Positions 52,992-62,733 are shown, counted from the first letter of the stretch. The stretch is 64,000 nucleotides of DNA from Pseudoclavibacter soli DSM 23366 (GCF_000423505.1 NZ_KE384027.1:60831-124830); one strand, 5' to 3'. Numbers and translations are program-made. The notes: generated from the sequence alone by a model not told the origin.

Positions 52992-54251
52992 GTCTCACCG
53001 AAGTATCAGCGCAGAATCATTGATGACGAGCTTGATGAGCTGGCCCTCTCGCTGCCAGCGATATCGCTCGACGGCATTAAGGGTGTCGGCAAGACTTCGA
53101 CGGCGCGAGCCCGAGCTCGAACTGTGCGCGAGCTTGACGACCCTGCGGTGCGAGAACTGCTGAGTGCCGATGAGAACCGTGTGATTACTGGCGAACCTCC
53201 GATTCTGCTTGATGAGTGGACGGAGTGGCCACGGTCGTGGGATCTGGTGCGTCATGCCGTTGACGATGGTGCTCAACCAGGGACTTTCATGCTGACAGGT
53301 TCGGCGAATCCTGCTGGGCGCATCCATTCGGGTGCCGGTCGCATCGTGTCGCTGCGAATGCGTCCGATGACGCTGCCGGAACGGGGAGTGACTCAGCCCA
53401 CGGTGAACCTCGCCGAGCTTTTGAAAGGGGTGCCTCAAGTCGACGGAGACACCGAACTCGTACTTGACGACCTGATCGAGCTCATTTGTCGATCGGGTCT
53501 GCCAGGTGCTCCTCACGTCGGCGGTTGGCGGCCGGTGCAGGCATTCCTTGACGGTTACCTTGACAGATTGTTCGACCACGAGATCGAGATCGTCGGGGGC
53601 CGCCGACGGCAGAGCGTACTCTTGCGACAATGGGCGACCGCTAACGCTGCGGCGACGGCGACCACTGCCAGCTACGAGAAACTGCGAGATGCGGCATCGC
53701 CAGGCGAGAGCGACAAGCCAGCGAGGCAGACTGCTGCGGGATACCGTGAACTGCTCTCGCGGCTGTGGCTGCTGGACCCAGTGAACGCTTGGCTACCGGT
53801 GAATGCCCCGCTCAAGCGCCTCGCCCAAGCGCCGAAGCACTTTCTCACTGACCCGGCATTCGCCGCGCGGCTGCTGCGCCTCACCCCCGATAGGCTGCGG
53901 CGGGATGCCGAGCAGCATGCGTCGTTGATCGGCCAGTTGTGGGAGTCGCTGGCCGCCATGAGTGTGCGCGTGTTCGCGCAGCGCAGCTCTGCTGACGTGT
54001 GGCACCTGCGTACGCAGGGAGGTGAGCATGAGGTTGACCTGATCGTCGAAGGTGAAGACGGAGCCCTTGTTGCCATCGAGGTGAAGCTGCGCTCACCCAT
54101 CGAAGCCAGAGAGGTCCGGCACCTGCATTGGCTGCGCGAGCAGCTTGGGCCGGATCGGCTGGTCGCCTCCGTGGTGCTGACCGCTGGGCAGCACGCATAC
54201 ACGCGTGCCGACGGCGTGCATGTGGTGCCGTTGGCGTTGCTGGGAGCGTAG
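52989..54251 (+). CDS. DUF4143/AAA family ATPase
   Basis: A 420-residue ATPase of the AAA14-DUF4143 type. Walker A GIKGVGKTSTA (about residues 29-39), Walker B PILLDEWTEWP, and sensor FMLTGSANP are in the first half. The second half is the DUF4143 domain with a winged-helix-like part and a PD-(D/E)XK-like tail EHEVDLIVEGEDGALVAIEV. The start at 52989 (MVSPKYQRR) fits a leaderless transcript from the last repeat. An upstream ATG at 52974 lies inside the repeat. Role unknown. Such genes are common in mobile or defence-rich regions. Confidence 0.85.
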   Translation: MVSPKYQRRIIDDELDELALSLPAISLDGIKGVGKTSTARARARTVRELDDPAVRELLSADENRVITGEPPILLDEWTEWPRSWDLVRHAVDDGAQPGTFMLTGSANPAGRIHSGAGRIVSLRMRPMTLPERGVTQPTVNLAELLKGVPQVDGDTELVLDDLIELICRSGLPGAPHVGGWRPVQAFLDGYLDRLFDHEIEIVGGRRRQSVLLRQWATANAAATATTASYEKLRDAASPGESDKPARQTAAGYRELLSRLWLLDPVNAWLPVNAPLKRLAQAPKHFLTDPAFAARLLRLTPDRLRRDAEQHASLIGQLWESLAAMSVRVFAQRSSADVWHLRTQGGEHEVDLIVEGEDGALVAIEVKLRSPIEAREVRHLHWLREQLGPDRLVASVVLTAGQHAYTRADGVHVVPLALLGA

Positions 54252-54286
54252 GCACAACGGCGGGATGAGCAGGCCAACGTAAAGGC

Positions 54287-54634
54287 TCATCTTCCGTAGC
54301 GCCGCCGCCGCGAGACCTTACTGAAGCCAGCTCGACGACCGTTACGCTGTTGTTCTTGCGAAGTGTTCGGCCGCAGCATCAAGGTGATGCCGTCGAAGTC
54401 GACCGGCTGCCAGTCTTGCCCGTGGGTGCGGAATTCGAGGCCCTGCTCGTTCTGCGCGTTGTACGCCATGATTGCGCGCCCGTCCGCGAGGTTCTCAAGC
54501 ACCTGTTGCCAGAGCAGATCGCGCACACGTGCGGGAACATTGCCCACGTAGACTCCGGGTGAAATCTCCATGAGCCAACGGGTCAAATGCCCGCGCAGCT
54601 TTGGCGGGCTGGCCGTGACGACGAGCGTGATCAC
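54287..54634 (-). CDS. cas2: CRISPR adaptation protein Cas2, type I-E
   Basis: A 115-residue Cas2 with GTG start at 54634 (ITLVVTASPPKLRGHLTRW). The core has the I-E pattern with SPGVYVGNVPARVRDLLW and a C-terminal FRTHGQDWQPVDFDGITLML. Cas2 dimer bridges two Cas1 dimers to integrate new spacers. Overlaps cas1 by 4 bp. Last gene of the cas operon, with no CRISPR array on this side. Confidence 0.93.
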   Translation of the reverse strand: MITLVVTASPPKLRGHLTRWLMEISPGVYVGNVPARVRDLLWQQVLENLADGRAIMAYNAQNEQGLEFRTHGQDWQPVDFDGITLMLRPNTSQEQQRNGRRAGFSKVSRRRRYGR

Positions 54635-55608
54635 GGGTCGATCTCGTCTACCACCGAGACGGCTCCGTAGTTTCTCCCTGATGCAACGCGCCCCGCGCCG
54701 CCGGCCCACAATGCTCCTGTGTCAGCGGCCAAGTCGTCTTCGAACTCGGTGACGACGGGTTCGGCGTCCGGCAGTAGCAGTTGGCGGATGTCGCGGACGC
54801 ACCGTTCCATGAATCGCCCAGAGCGCATCTGGTCGCGAACGGCGCGTCTGGCCGCGGTGCCGATGTCAGGATGCTCGGCAGCGGCAAGCTCGAAAGCTAG
54901 CGGTATCGTGAGGTCGACTTTGTAGAGGTCGGCAATGTCATAGACGAAGCTGCGATCATTGCCGGTGTGCACGAAGCCGAGACCGGGAGAACATCCCAGT
55001 GAGACGATGACCGAGTGCACCACACCATAGAGCGAAGTGTTGACGGCGCTGAGCGCCTGGTTCACGGCGTCAGCATCGTCGAAGTCGGTGACTTTGTAGG
55101 ATCGCCCACGCCAGTCGACCCCAGTGCGTTGCGCTTCGCGGGCATAGGCGCGTCGCACTCTGGTGCCCTCTTTGCCGAGCAGCTGCTGCATCGTGAGTCC
55201 TGAGGTGTCTTCTCCGGGGAACCGCATGGCGTACATCGCGCGGGCGACCTTCATGCGGGAGCGTTTCGTCGAGACGGCTCGCGCCTGTGCTTCGAGCAGC
55301 TTGGTCGATCTGGCAAGGGTCGCACCATGGCAGTAATAGCGAACCCCTTGCTCGCCCACCCAGACACATGTTGATCTGGACTCGGCCAGCAGCGACATGG
55401 CGGCATGGGTCACGGTGGTGCCGGGGCCGAGCAGCAGGCTGCCGAGTGTGGCCGCCGGAATGTGCACAGTGCCTCGAGCATCGGTGGCAGTGATCGCGTT
55501 GGCATCGCGATTCACCACGCAGTGCTCGACGTAGATAAACGTGAGGCGATCACTCGCCCGCAGTACCTCTGCGATCTCCGGTGGCCGAACTCCGGGAACG
55601 TCAGCCAT
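54631..55608 (-). CDS. cas1: CRISPR integrase Cas1, type I-E
   Basis: A 325-residue Cas1. The metal-binding residues are visible: Glu in LLGKEGTRVRRAY, His in GFVHTGND and Asp in SFVYDIADLYK. The N-terminal beta domain carries ATDARGTVHIPAATLGSL. Cas1 performs the transesterification that inserts prespacers next to the leader. Overlaps cas6e by 8 bp and cas2 by 4 bp. Confidence 0.95.
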   Translation of the reverse strand: MADVPGVRPPEIAEVLRASDRLTFIYVEHCVVNRDANAITATDARGTVHIPAATLGSLLLGPGTTVTHAAMSLLAESRSTCVWVGEQGVRYYCHGATLARSTKLLEAQARAVSTKRSRMKVARAMYAMRFPGEDTSGLTMQQLLGKEGTRVRRAYAREAQRTGVDWRGRSYKVTDFDDADAVNQALSAVNTSLYGVVHSVIVSLGCSPGLGFVHTGNDRSFVYDIADLYKVDLTIPLAFELAAAEHPDIGTAARRAVRDQMRSGRFMERCVRDIRQLLLPDAEPVVTEFEDDLAADTGALWAGGAGRVASGRNYGAVSVVDEIDP

Positions 55609-56278
55609 CAGCTTTGGTCACATCGGGCTTTGCCAGGGTCAGCAGCCCGTATCCGTAGCCCTTGGCTCTACCGACACCGGTGACCAGAGCCTCTTGCAGC
55701 GCTGCCGCATCGCGAACCACGAGAAACCCGTCGAATACAGCGGTGGACAGCGTCACTGTGGCAGAAGCTCTTCGGAAGTCGACTGTGCGGCTGTCTCGCA
55801 CAATCACCTCGGGCTGCCCGAACCGGTTGGTGGGAAATTCCACGCCAAGCTGCTGAGCTCGAGAGCTGAGCCACTCCAACTGATCGGCTGTTTTGACCAG
55901 CCCAATGCGGCGACCGCGTTGCCCCTCGCCTTGAGACAGAGACTTCGTGGGATTCGCCTTCAGCCGAAACCGCCACTCTGAGCCGGGCTTCACAGCTCGA
56001 AGCAGAGGCGCATAGTCGAGTGCGGCGAAACCCTTTGCCTCCACCGCAAGCTCGTCGACCAGAATCTGTTCGTCTGGCCGGTGAGGGCTGACGATAAATA
56101 GGCGATGACGGTCGGTGCCCCGGTCGAGACGCCAGAGTGTGCGCTCTGGTGACGACGAGGCATCAGACGCGCGCTCTGTGGCTCGAGCGACGATGGCATG
56201 CAGCACTTCTGGAGATGCCAGGGCTCGAGTCGTCTTTCGTGCGGAAGGTGACAGCGTCACTCGGCTGAGATACGTCAT
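55601..56278 (-). CDS. cas6e: crRNA endoribonuclease Cas6e
   Basis: A 225-residue Cas6e. N-terminal MTYLSRVTLSP and the histidine in VLHAIVARA (His27, a candidate catalytic residue) fit the family. The C-terminal glycine-rich loop VGRAKGYGYGLLTLAKP is diagnostic. It cuts at the base of the repeat hairpin and leaves an 8-nt 5' handle. Overlaps cas5e by 4 bp. Confidence 0.93.
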   Translation of the reverse strand: MTYLSRVTLSPSARKTTRALASPEVLHAIVARATERASDASSSPERTLWRLDRGTDRHRLFIVSPHRPDEQILVDELAVEAKGFAALDYAPLLRAVKPGSEWRFRLKANPTKSLSQGEGQRGRRIGLVKTADQLEWLSSRAQQLGVEFPTNRFGQPEVIVRDSRTVDFRRASATVTLSTAVFDGFLVVRDAAALQEALVTGVGRAKGYGYGLLTLAKPDVTKADG

Positions 56279-57078
56279 TGGTGTTCCCCCTGCGTGTTGG
56301 GATGTGTGTTTCGGCCGCCGAGCTCGAGCACGGTCTCGAACGGGTCGAGAGACCCGGTGTCGTCTCCTGCGCTGCCTGCAGCCGTCGGTGCGGCGAATTC
56401 GACAGGGTCAAGGCGCTGGATGCGTCTTGCCGTGTACTGGCGTTGCTCGGGATCGAAGCTGACCGGCTCATCGGCGAGGGTCTCGGCGGCGGCTCCTGCG
56501 GGATCACCCTCGCGAGGTTCGACCAGCAGCTCAGCGGTGATCACGGTGCTGGCCTCGCTTCCGTGCAAGCCGCGTCGCGCCTCGAGCTCGACCAAGTGAC
56601 GAGCTGTGCCAGCCCATGGTGCTTCGCGCAACACGGTCTCGAGGTCTCCTGGGACTATTCGAGTGGCAACGGGGCCCTCTGGCGGGCAGCTGCGCCGACC
56701 TAGGAAGAGCGAGAAGTGCGGGTGCCGCAGTGCCTGGGCGAAGCTCTCCAGCAGCTCGCGATCATCTGACTCGAGACCTGCGAGAAACACTGCGTCTTGC
56801 AGGTAATAGCGTTGTGACAGTGGCATCGAGGCGCCCGAATCGTCGTGGGCCGTGTGAAAGTCGCGCAGCAATGACCCAGGCTGGTCGGCTCGAACGCCGT
56901 AGCGGAGGGCGCTGAATCGCTCGAGTGAATCGGTGCGAGGCAGACCTAAAGCTGCCGCGATCAATCCGATGACTCCACTTTTCGTCGGTGTACGTTCGGT
57001 CATGCGTCGTGAGAATCGGCTGGAGGCGCCCCAGGCTTGGAGGGGCCCCGCCAATCGCAGCGTGAGCACGTACGACAT
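56275..57078 (-). CDS. cas5e: Cascade subunit Cas5e
   Basis: A 267-residue Cas5e. The start at 57078 begins MSYVLTLRLAGPLQAWG, the family's N-terminal strand, followed by RFSRRMTERTPTKSGVIGL. It caps the 5' end of the crRNA in Cascade. The gap to cas7e is 1 bp. An upstream in-frame ATG at 57264 lies inside cas7e and is not used. Confidence 0.93.
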   Translation of the reverse strand: MSYVLTLRLAGPLQAWGASSRFSRRMTERTPTKSGVIGLIAAALGLPRTDSLERFSALRYGVRADQPGSLLRDFHTAHDDSGASMPLSQRYYLQDAVFLAGLESDDRELLESFAQALRHPHFSLFLGRRSCPPEGPVATRIVPGDLETVLREAPWAGTARHLVELEARRGLHGSEASTVITAELLVEPREGDPAGAAAETLADEPVSFDPEQRQYTARRIQRLDPVEFAAPTAAGSAGDDTGSLDPFETVLELGGRNTHPNTQGEHQ

Positions 57079-57079
57079 C

Positions 57080-58255
57080 TCAGTGGCTCGTCTCGGTTTC
57101 GGCGAGTCGCTGCTCGACCAGTGCACGCACGCCGGCAGCGGCGGTCTTGAGCGATGTCGCCGGAGCAAGCTGGTCAGCTGTGGCAGTGGCCTCGCCGACA
57201 CGCACCACCCAAGTGGCCACCGGTGTGGTGTCGTACGCCTCATCGATCTGCTGTTCGCGGGCAACGAGTCGATCTGTGGCCTCCTTCACCCGGTCGAGGC
57301 CGGTGACCGGGCTCTCGAAAGCGCCCACGAGGTTCACTGGTTGAGTGTCGCGGATGCTCACAACCACGAGGTCGGGCAGGGTGTCGTGGGCGAAGGTGTT
57401 GATCTTGCCACTGGGAATGCTGGTGGCGAAGGCGGTGACAAAGGCTTCAACCGCTTTTGCTGTCGCATCAACGCTGCCGAGGTTCTCTCGAAGGCGATCC
57501 GCGTCGACGTTGGCGTAGCGATAGAGAGTGGCTGAGTTGAACTCCACGGTGCCGATCATTGCCGCGCCGGCGTCTGATTCGTCTTCCGAGCCCTGTTTCA
57601 CATCGTCTACCGCGGTGAAGTAGTCGGCTTCGGTATCCACTCGATGCACGCTGATGGCATGCGCTACCTGAGATGCTGCGTCGACGTTTAGATCGGTGGT
57701 GTCGGCGACCATGCGCCCAAACAGGCCGACGTCTACCGCGTTGTCCTCTTTCAGGATGGCTTTGATCGTCTTTTTCGCGGCGGTCACTGCAGCCTTGGCA
57801 TCATCGGCTTGCAGCGCGGTGAGCGCGAAATCGGCGAGTCGATCGTATTGTCGCGACCCCAGAAACAGCAGGTACCCCGTTTCGTCGAGTGTCTTCTGAT
57901 CGTCATCATCGGCGTCTTTCTTTCGTGCTCGGGGGGTATCGAGCTTCAGACCGCCCGCCTTGAAGGTCTCTGCAGCAAGTTCGGCTGCAGCGTCGGAGCT
58001 GACCTGCGGATCGCGTTCGCGGATGCGGTCGGTGAGCACCTCCACCACTCGCTTGGTGCGAATACCCAGGCTGTCAGCATCGAGCAGCGTGCGGAATTGC
58101 TCACGCGTGGGACGTTTCCAGGCTTGGCTGGAGACCCGGGCGCGCGGCACCCCACCGTAGATCGCGCTCTTCGGGCTGCCGGGGTCATCTCGATTGAGAT
58201 TGCTCGGGGGAACAGTCTGGAGGATGCTGATGTCGAGGATAGTGCGGGTGTTCAT
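57080..58255 (-). CDS. cas7e: Cascade backbone Cas7e (Cse4/CasC)
   Basis: A 391-residue Cas7e. N-terminal LDISILQTVPPSNLNRDDPG and the family segment KSAIYGGVPRARVSSQAWKR are clear, as are NSATLYRYANVDADRL and GKINTFAHDTLPDLVVVS. Six copies form the backbone along the crRNA. It is slightly longer than the E. coli protein, mostly in a KDADDDDQK insert. Confidence 0.95.
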   Translation of the reverse strand: MNTRTILDISILQTVPPSNLNRDDPGSPKSAIYGGVPRARVSSQAWKRPTREQFRTLLDADSLGIRTKRVVEVLTDRIRERDPQVSSDAAAELAAETFKAGGLKLDTPRARKKDADDDDQKTLDETGYLLFLGSRQYDRLADFALTALQADDAKAAVTAAKKTIKAILKEDNAVDVGLFGRMVADTTDLNVDAASQVAHAISVHRVDTEADYFTAVDDVKQGSEDESDAGAAMIGTVEFNSATLYRYANVDADRLRENLGSVDATAKAVEAFVTAFATSIPSGKINTFAHDTLPDLVVVSIRDTQPVNLVGAFESPVTGLDRVKEATDRLVAREQQIDEAYDTTPVATWVVRVGEATATADQLAPATSLKTAAAGVRALVEQRLAETETSH

Positions 58256-58297
58256 GATGTCTCCTTCTGAAGTGTGCTGCGTAGTAGTTGGTTGAGA

Positions 58298-58942
58298 TCA
58301 GGCGTTGCTGGTCGGGGTTTTGGGGGTGATGGGGCGTGCGAAGTCGCGCCCCCAGCGCAGACGCACGCTGGTGGCTTGGTCGGGGTCGCGCAGGGTGACG
58401 AGGTCTTCGGCGAACTGTGCGTAGTCGAAGGGCTGACGGCCGCTTTTTAGCAGCTGCACCAGCCCTCGCGCATGTCGCACGGTTTCGTCCCAGTCTGTTG
58501 AGGTCTGAATCGCGGCGAATCTGCGCTCGATGCCCTTTGCGTTCGGCGAGCCGACGCGCAACAGGGCGCAGGCGCGAGCGAAGGACGTACCAAGCCGATG
58601 TGCCGGGGTGTCATGATTCGACTGCTGATGCAGCGCGAACAGCGTGAGCGCTGTGTGCGCCGCGAGTTCGCGATCGGTTGGCTCATCGGCATCTGCTGGG
58701 CGAGGCTGCGGCAGTCCAGCGATCGTCCATTGCAGGATGTTCGGGTCGGCTCCGATGGGTTTGCTCACGTTATGGCGCAGCTGTGCGAGTGCGGCTGTGG
58801 CCTGAGAGCCGTTGCGCAAATATCCAGGGCCGCTCAGCAGGTCGGAGTTGCCGAAGATCAGAGCGTTGACGTTTTTGTTGATGAAACTCGGGAACGCCCG
58901 CAGCTCCGGCTGCGGAGGGCGTTCTGTGGGTGTGTCAGTCAT
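58298..58942 (-). CDS. cse2: Cascade small subunit Cse2
   Basis: A 214-residue Cse2 (CasB). Helical protein with basic patches and family pattern AHTALTLFALHQQSN, LGTSFARACALLRVG and FAEDLVTLRDPDQATSVRLRW (C-terminal). Two copies stabilise the displaced strand in Cascade. Positioned between cse1 and cas7e with 42-bp and 15-bp gaps. Confidence 0.9.
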   Translation of the reverse strand: MTDTPTERPPQPELRAFPSFINKNVNALIFGNSDLLSGPGYLRNGSQATAALAQLRHNVSKPIGADPNILQWTIAGLPQPRPADADEPTDRELAAHTALTLFALHQQSNHDTPAHRLGTSFARACALLRVGSPNAKGIERRFAAIQTSTDWDETVRHARGLVQLLKSGRQPFDYAQFAEDLVTLRDPDQATSVRLRWGRDFARPITPKTPTSNA

Positions 58943-58957
58943 GCGTGTCTCCTTGAA

Positions 58958-60670
58958 TCAGGCGGTGGTGAAAGTGTTTTGGTCGGTGTCTGTTGGGATG
59001 AGTTTGCGTATCGCGGCTCGGTACCAGAGATCGGCATGCGGCAGATCTCGTTGTTGGCGTTCGCCCTTCGAGTTAGAAGCCACCTCACGGCCTGTCCACG
59101 CGGCCGTAGGCGCGCTCGCGATGAGTTCGTCGCCGACCGTATGCAGGATCTCGCGCACGGCATCCTGCCAACTGATCAACGCTGTGGGGTCTTGCGCCGC
59201 GCTCGCCGTCAACTGTTGCACCCATGTGCGGAAAGCCACGTCGAGCAGCTCGAAGGCCCGTTCCCGTGTTTGGCGGCGGGGGCCCTCAATCGGCTGCCCC
59301 GCAGCTAGGGCGATGTTCACGGCGAATCTAGTGGCCTCGCCGACGCCGGATTCGGCCAGCGTTGTGGCTGCGTCAAGCAGACCTTTCACGGTGGGGTCAC
59401 TGGAGGAGAGCACGCTGAGGTGCAGGTCAAGATCGTCACTGATGACCTCGTCGACCACGGAGGATTGCGACCCGTACACCACGCCGAAGGCTTTCAGACG
59501 GACAAGCTGATCGTTGCCGATGAGCTGTTCTGCCTGCAGTCGATTCAGCCACCTCGTCGTGAGAGAGGGCAGGCGGTCTGCACCGGCTTGGGGCGCGCTG
59601 ACGGGCAGGAACTGCGCTACGCCTCGCCATAGCGCCCGGTCAGGCTGGTGTTCGAGCGGCATATAGACGGTCGACAGCTTGAGCTTCTTCGCTTGCGGTT
59701 CGCTCTTGCGCCATGCGGTCATGGGTTCGAATTGGTGGGCATTCTGAGGCTTGAGCGTGTCACCGTTGGCGACCAGCACGCCTGTGACTCGATCACCTGT
59801 GACGCCGAGACGGATGCGGCGGCTCTGCCATGTGTACAGCGTCGCTGGGCCATGGAAGTAGGTGGTGCCGCCCACGGCATCTGTTGGTTGGTCAAGGCCG
59901 AGAGTGGCTGCTGCGGTTGGTTGTGGCCGCTGCCACGCTGGCACATCGTAGAGCGTTTTGTTGGTGCGGTCGACCCAGCGAGCGTCTGGCTGAACCTCTT
60001 GCCCCACGAAGTTGAGCAGCAAGGTTTCGTGGAGTGTGCTGCCAGTGATCAGCAGCCCGCCGAGGTGCCCGCTCCATGCGATGCCGATCGGGTAACCTCT
60101 GCCTCCTTTGACACGGTCGTCGCCGAGCACACCGCTCTTGATACCTGATGGGTCATACGCCTGCACGGTGACCAGCCAGCGTGCGGCTTCGGCCAAACTG
60201 ATTGAGGCGAGGCCGCGACCGCCGCGGGTGGTGAAGAACGGATGCCCGTTGGGCACGTCGAGAATCAACCGCTCGAGCCCCGTCATTTCGCCTTTTGCTG
60301 TGGTGAGACCCGCGACCTGGAAAAACGGCTGCTCGTCGTCGAGCAGGTCGAAACGGTGACGGTGCCGCTCGAGGTATGCGGCGACAGCGCTGGGAAAGCC
60401 GTTGTTCCAGAGTGATCGCCATTGTTTCTCTGAGGGGCCGCCGGGGATGACACCGTAAAGCACTGCCAGAAGCAGGCGATGCAGCGCGAAGTCTTGCAGA
60501 GGCAAGTCGCCGACGAAGCGGGTGATCTCTCGAGACTGCGCGAAGACCTCGGTGAGCGACAGGGCATCTTGCGAACCATCGGTGCGTTCGACCGGCAGCC
60601 ATGGCTCGTCGAGCAGGTTGAACGTCGCGGGTGTGGCCTCGGGAGGGGCGTCGGTGGAATGATTTGGCAT
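58958..60670 (-). CDS. cse1: Cascade large subunit Cse1 (Cas8e)
   Basis: A 570-residue Cse1, the PAM-recognising large subunit. The start at 60670 overlaps the cas3 stop by 4 bp (ATGA). N-terminal TFNLLDEPWLPVERTDG and SLTEVFAQSREITRFVGDLP match the family, as does HRLLLAVLYGVIPGG. The C-terminal four-helix bundle lies after about residue 370. In intact systems Cse1 recruits Cas3. That function would be lost if cas3 is defective. Confidence 0.93.
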   Translation of the reverse strand: MPNHSTDAPPEATPATFNLLDEPWLPVERTDGSQDALSLTEVFAQSREITRFVGDLPLQDFALHRLLLAVLYGVIPGGPSEKQWRSLWNNGFPSAVAAYLERHRHRFDLLDDEQPFFQVAGLTTAKGEMTGLERLILDVPNGHPFFTTRGGRGLASISLAEAARWLVTVQAYDPSGIKSGVLGDDRVKGGRGYPIGIAWSGHLGGLLITGSTLHETLLLNFVGQEVQPDARWVDRTNKTLYDVPAWQRPQPTAAATLGLDQPTDAVGGTTYFHGPATLYTWQSRRIRLGVTGDRVTGVLVANGDTLKPQNAHQFEPMTAWRKSEPQAKKLKLSTVYMPLEHQPDRALWRGVAQFLPVSAPQAGADRLPSLTTRWLNRLQAEQLIGNDQLVRLKAFGVVYGSQSSVVDEVISDDLDLHLSVLSSSDPTVKGLLDAATTLAESGVGEATRFAVNIALAAGQPIEGPRRQTRERAFELLDVAFRTWVQQLTASAAQDPTALISWQDAVREILHTVGDELIASAPTAAWTGREVASNSKGERQQRDLPHADLWYRAAIRKLIPTDTDQNTFTTA

Positions 60671-62661
60671 CAGGAATGCTCCAATCCGGTGGTGCGGTGG
60701 TAGGTGAGGGTGAGGTCGCGTGGTGCGCCCTGACGAGAGGGCAGTCTGAGTTGGCATTCGTCGTGCTCGTCGAAGACGAGGTACAACTCGCCTCGCAGCG
60801 CTGTGGCCTGATCCCACTCTTGGGGAATCTCTCTGGCAGTATGGGCTTCGAGCGCGCTGATAAGTGCGTCGAGGTCGTCATACACGCCAGTCGCGGCTGA
60901 ACCTAGGGCGATGGTGCTGCTGCGCATGGCATGTATCTGTGCCTCGTCAGGAGCGGCGTTCGCCATTGGGAGGGTGCGGAGTTCAGCCTCGCTCCATTCT
61001 CCCCAGGGCGGTAGCAATAGTTGTTCGCCGTGCCTGACCAGAACGATTACCTCAAACGAGTCATCGCCATCACGCACGCTCGATCGACTGCCTCGACCCT
61101 CCGGCGAATCTGGGTCTGCGGTCGCGACTTCGAGCCAATTGCGTAGTGACGGCGGAATCGCCACGTCCTGTGCCGGGGCGAGTCGGAACGGACGAGCAGT
61201 ATTGGCACGGTTAATGCTTTTCTGCGCCCAGGCGGCTGCGGCTCCGATCATGGTCGTGCTCCACGAGAAGGGGCTCACGGTTTCATCGCCGTATACCTTC
61301 TGCACGAGTATCGGAATGTCGCTCGGCAGGCGTACGGTGCGCTGGGTGTCGGGGCGGACATCCAGCGTGGCGAGTGTGCGCAGCAGCAGGTGTGCACCAT
61401 AGATGACTGTCGAGCCTCGAACGGGGGCCGGTACATGTGGCTGCCAGTCGACGCCGGTGATGATCAGCTGGGCGGACTCGAGGCCATGGGGCCGGGCCCG
61501 CTCGTGTCGGTGCAAGCGGCCGGCGCGCTGCAGCACCAGGTCGACGGGGGCGAGATCGGTGAACATCAGGTCGAAGTCGACGTCGAGGGACTGCTCAATC
61601 ACTTGCGTGCCGACGACGATGCGCAGCCCAGAACCGGTGCTGTGCTGTCCAAAGTCACGAACCAGTGCGGCGTCGAGTGCCGCACGGTCGAAGGCGAGAA
61701 AACGAGAATGGGCCAAGGTGATCTCTGCCTCGGGGAAGGCTTCGCTGAGCAGTTTGTGCGCGTGTTGGGCGCGAGCCACGGTGTTGCGAATGACCGCGAC
61801 CGCGCCACCCTGTGCGGTGCGATTTCGAATAGCCTCGATGAGTGAGTCGTCATCGTCGGCGATGGCACTGATCGTGAGCTCGGTCTCGCGACCTGAGGGC
61901 TCTGGACGGTAGGTTTGTCGTTCGCCGGTGGCGGTGACGGCAGAGATCAGCGGGTACGAGAGGTCGGCAGCATCGACGGCATCGATCGACGGTTGCGCGA
62001 TCGCGGCGGCGCTAAGAGCGGTGTCTACGTCGGCATCGAGCTGAGGGAAGAGATCGTCTTCGTCGCCTGAGACACCCGATTCGGACTCATCGGTGCTTGC
62101 TGACGAGTAGGCGGATAGCAGCGCCTCTCGACGAGCCGCTGGCAGCGTGGCCGAGAGCAGAATGACGGGCACTCTTTCGGCAGCAAGCCAAGCCAGCGTG
62201 GTCTCGAGGAATTCATTGGTGAAAGCGTCGATGGCATGCACTTCGTCGAGGATCACCACTTTGCCGGCGAAGGAGAGGTGCCTCAGCACGACATGCTTGC
62301 TGCTCAGACCCATCATCAGCAGTTGGTCGAAAGTGCTGGCGACGAATGATGCCAGTGCGGCTCGCTTGCGACCTTCGAGCCACCGGTGAGCGATGGCGAT
62401 GGTCTCTGCCGCGTGGCCCTCCTCGGGGTATTCGTGTTCATCGGGCAGGGTTTCTGACACCAACGATTGGGGCAGCGCAGTGAACTCTGGGTTGAGATCG
62501 CTTTTCCCGTGAACCAGGCTCAGAGATGCGAGAGCGAGCGGTTCATCTGATGGCAGCTGTTCGACCCAGGAATGCAGGCGGGTGAACATCGCGTTGGTGG
62601 TGGCTTGTGTGGGTAGGGCGAAGGAGACTCCGTTGAGCAGGTTGCTAGAGCTATGCCTCAA
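60670..62661 (-). CDS. cas3: Cas3 helicase, truncated: lacks HD nuclease and Walker A
   Basis: An open frame of 663 codons from a TTG at 62661, with no ribosome-binding site. It retains motif Ia ALPTQATTNAMF (residues 15-26), motif II DEVHAID (139-145), motif III SATLP (170-174), motif V TQVIEQSLDVDFD and motif VI QRAGRLHRH, plus the C-terminal domain. A full type I-E Cas3 has an N-terminal HD nuclease and a Walker A loop before motif Ia. Both are absent, so roughly 250-300 residues are missing. No remnant of them is seen in the 213 bp to the array. As it stands it should not cleave DNA or bind ATP normally. Confidence 0.85.
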   Translation of the reverse strand: MRHSSSNLLNGVSFALPTQATTNAMFTRLHSWVEQLPSDEPLALASLSLVHGKSDLNPEFTALPQSLVSETLPDEHEYPEEGHAAETIAIAHRWLEGRKRAALASFVASTFDQLLMMGLSSKHVVLRHLSFAGKVVILDEVHAIDAFTNEFLETTLAWLAAERVPVILLSATLPAARREALLSAYSSASTDESESGVSGDEDDLFPQLDADVDTALSAAAIAQPSIDAVDAADLSYPLISAVTATGERQTYRPEPSGRETELTISAIADDDDSLIEAIRNRTAQGGAVAVIRNTVARAQHAHKLLSEAFPEAEITLAHSRFLAFDRAALDAALVRDFGQHSTGSGLRIVVGTQVIEQSLDVDFDLMFTDLAPVDLVLQRAGRLHRHERARPHGLESAQLIITGVDWQPHVPAPVRGSTVIYGAHLLLRTLATLDVRPDTQRTVRLPSDIPILVQKVYGDETVSPFSWSTTMIGAAAAWAQKSINRANTARPFRLAPAQDVAIPPSLRNWLEVATADPDSPEGRGSRSSVRDGDDSFEVIVLVRHGEQLLLPPWGEWSEAELRTLPMANAAPDEAQIHAMRSSTIALGSAATGVYDDLDALISALEAHTAREIPQEWDQATALRGELYLVFDEHDECQLRLPSRQGAPRDLTLTYHRTTGLEHS

Positions 62662-62733
62662 CCCCGCTGCCGCGGGGACGTTGTATGACTCAGACCGCCT
62701 ACGGGGTCACCCCCACGAAAAGCGGGGCGAGTG
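62656..62733 (-). repeat. Two degenerate CRISPR-repeat-like hairpins
   Basis: On the minus strand, stems CCCCGC-TTTTC-GTGGGG followed by GTGACCC (about 62705-62733) and CCCCGC-GGCA-GCGGGG followed by TTGAGG (about 62656-62683) resemble the array repeat (CCCCGC-GAGA-GCGGGG-GTGATCC) but in the opposite orientation. Their spacing (50 bp) differs from the array's 61 bp. The second unit abuts the truncated cas3 start. Interpretation as repeat relics is an inference. Confidence 0.45.
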
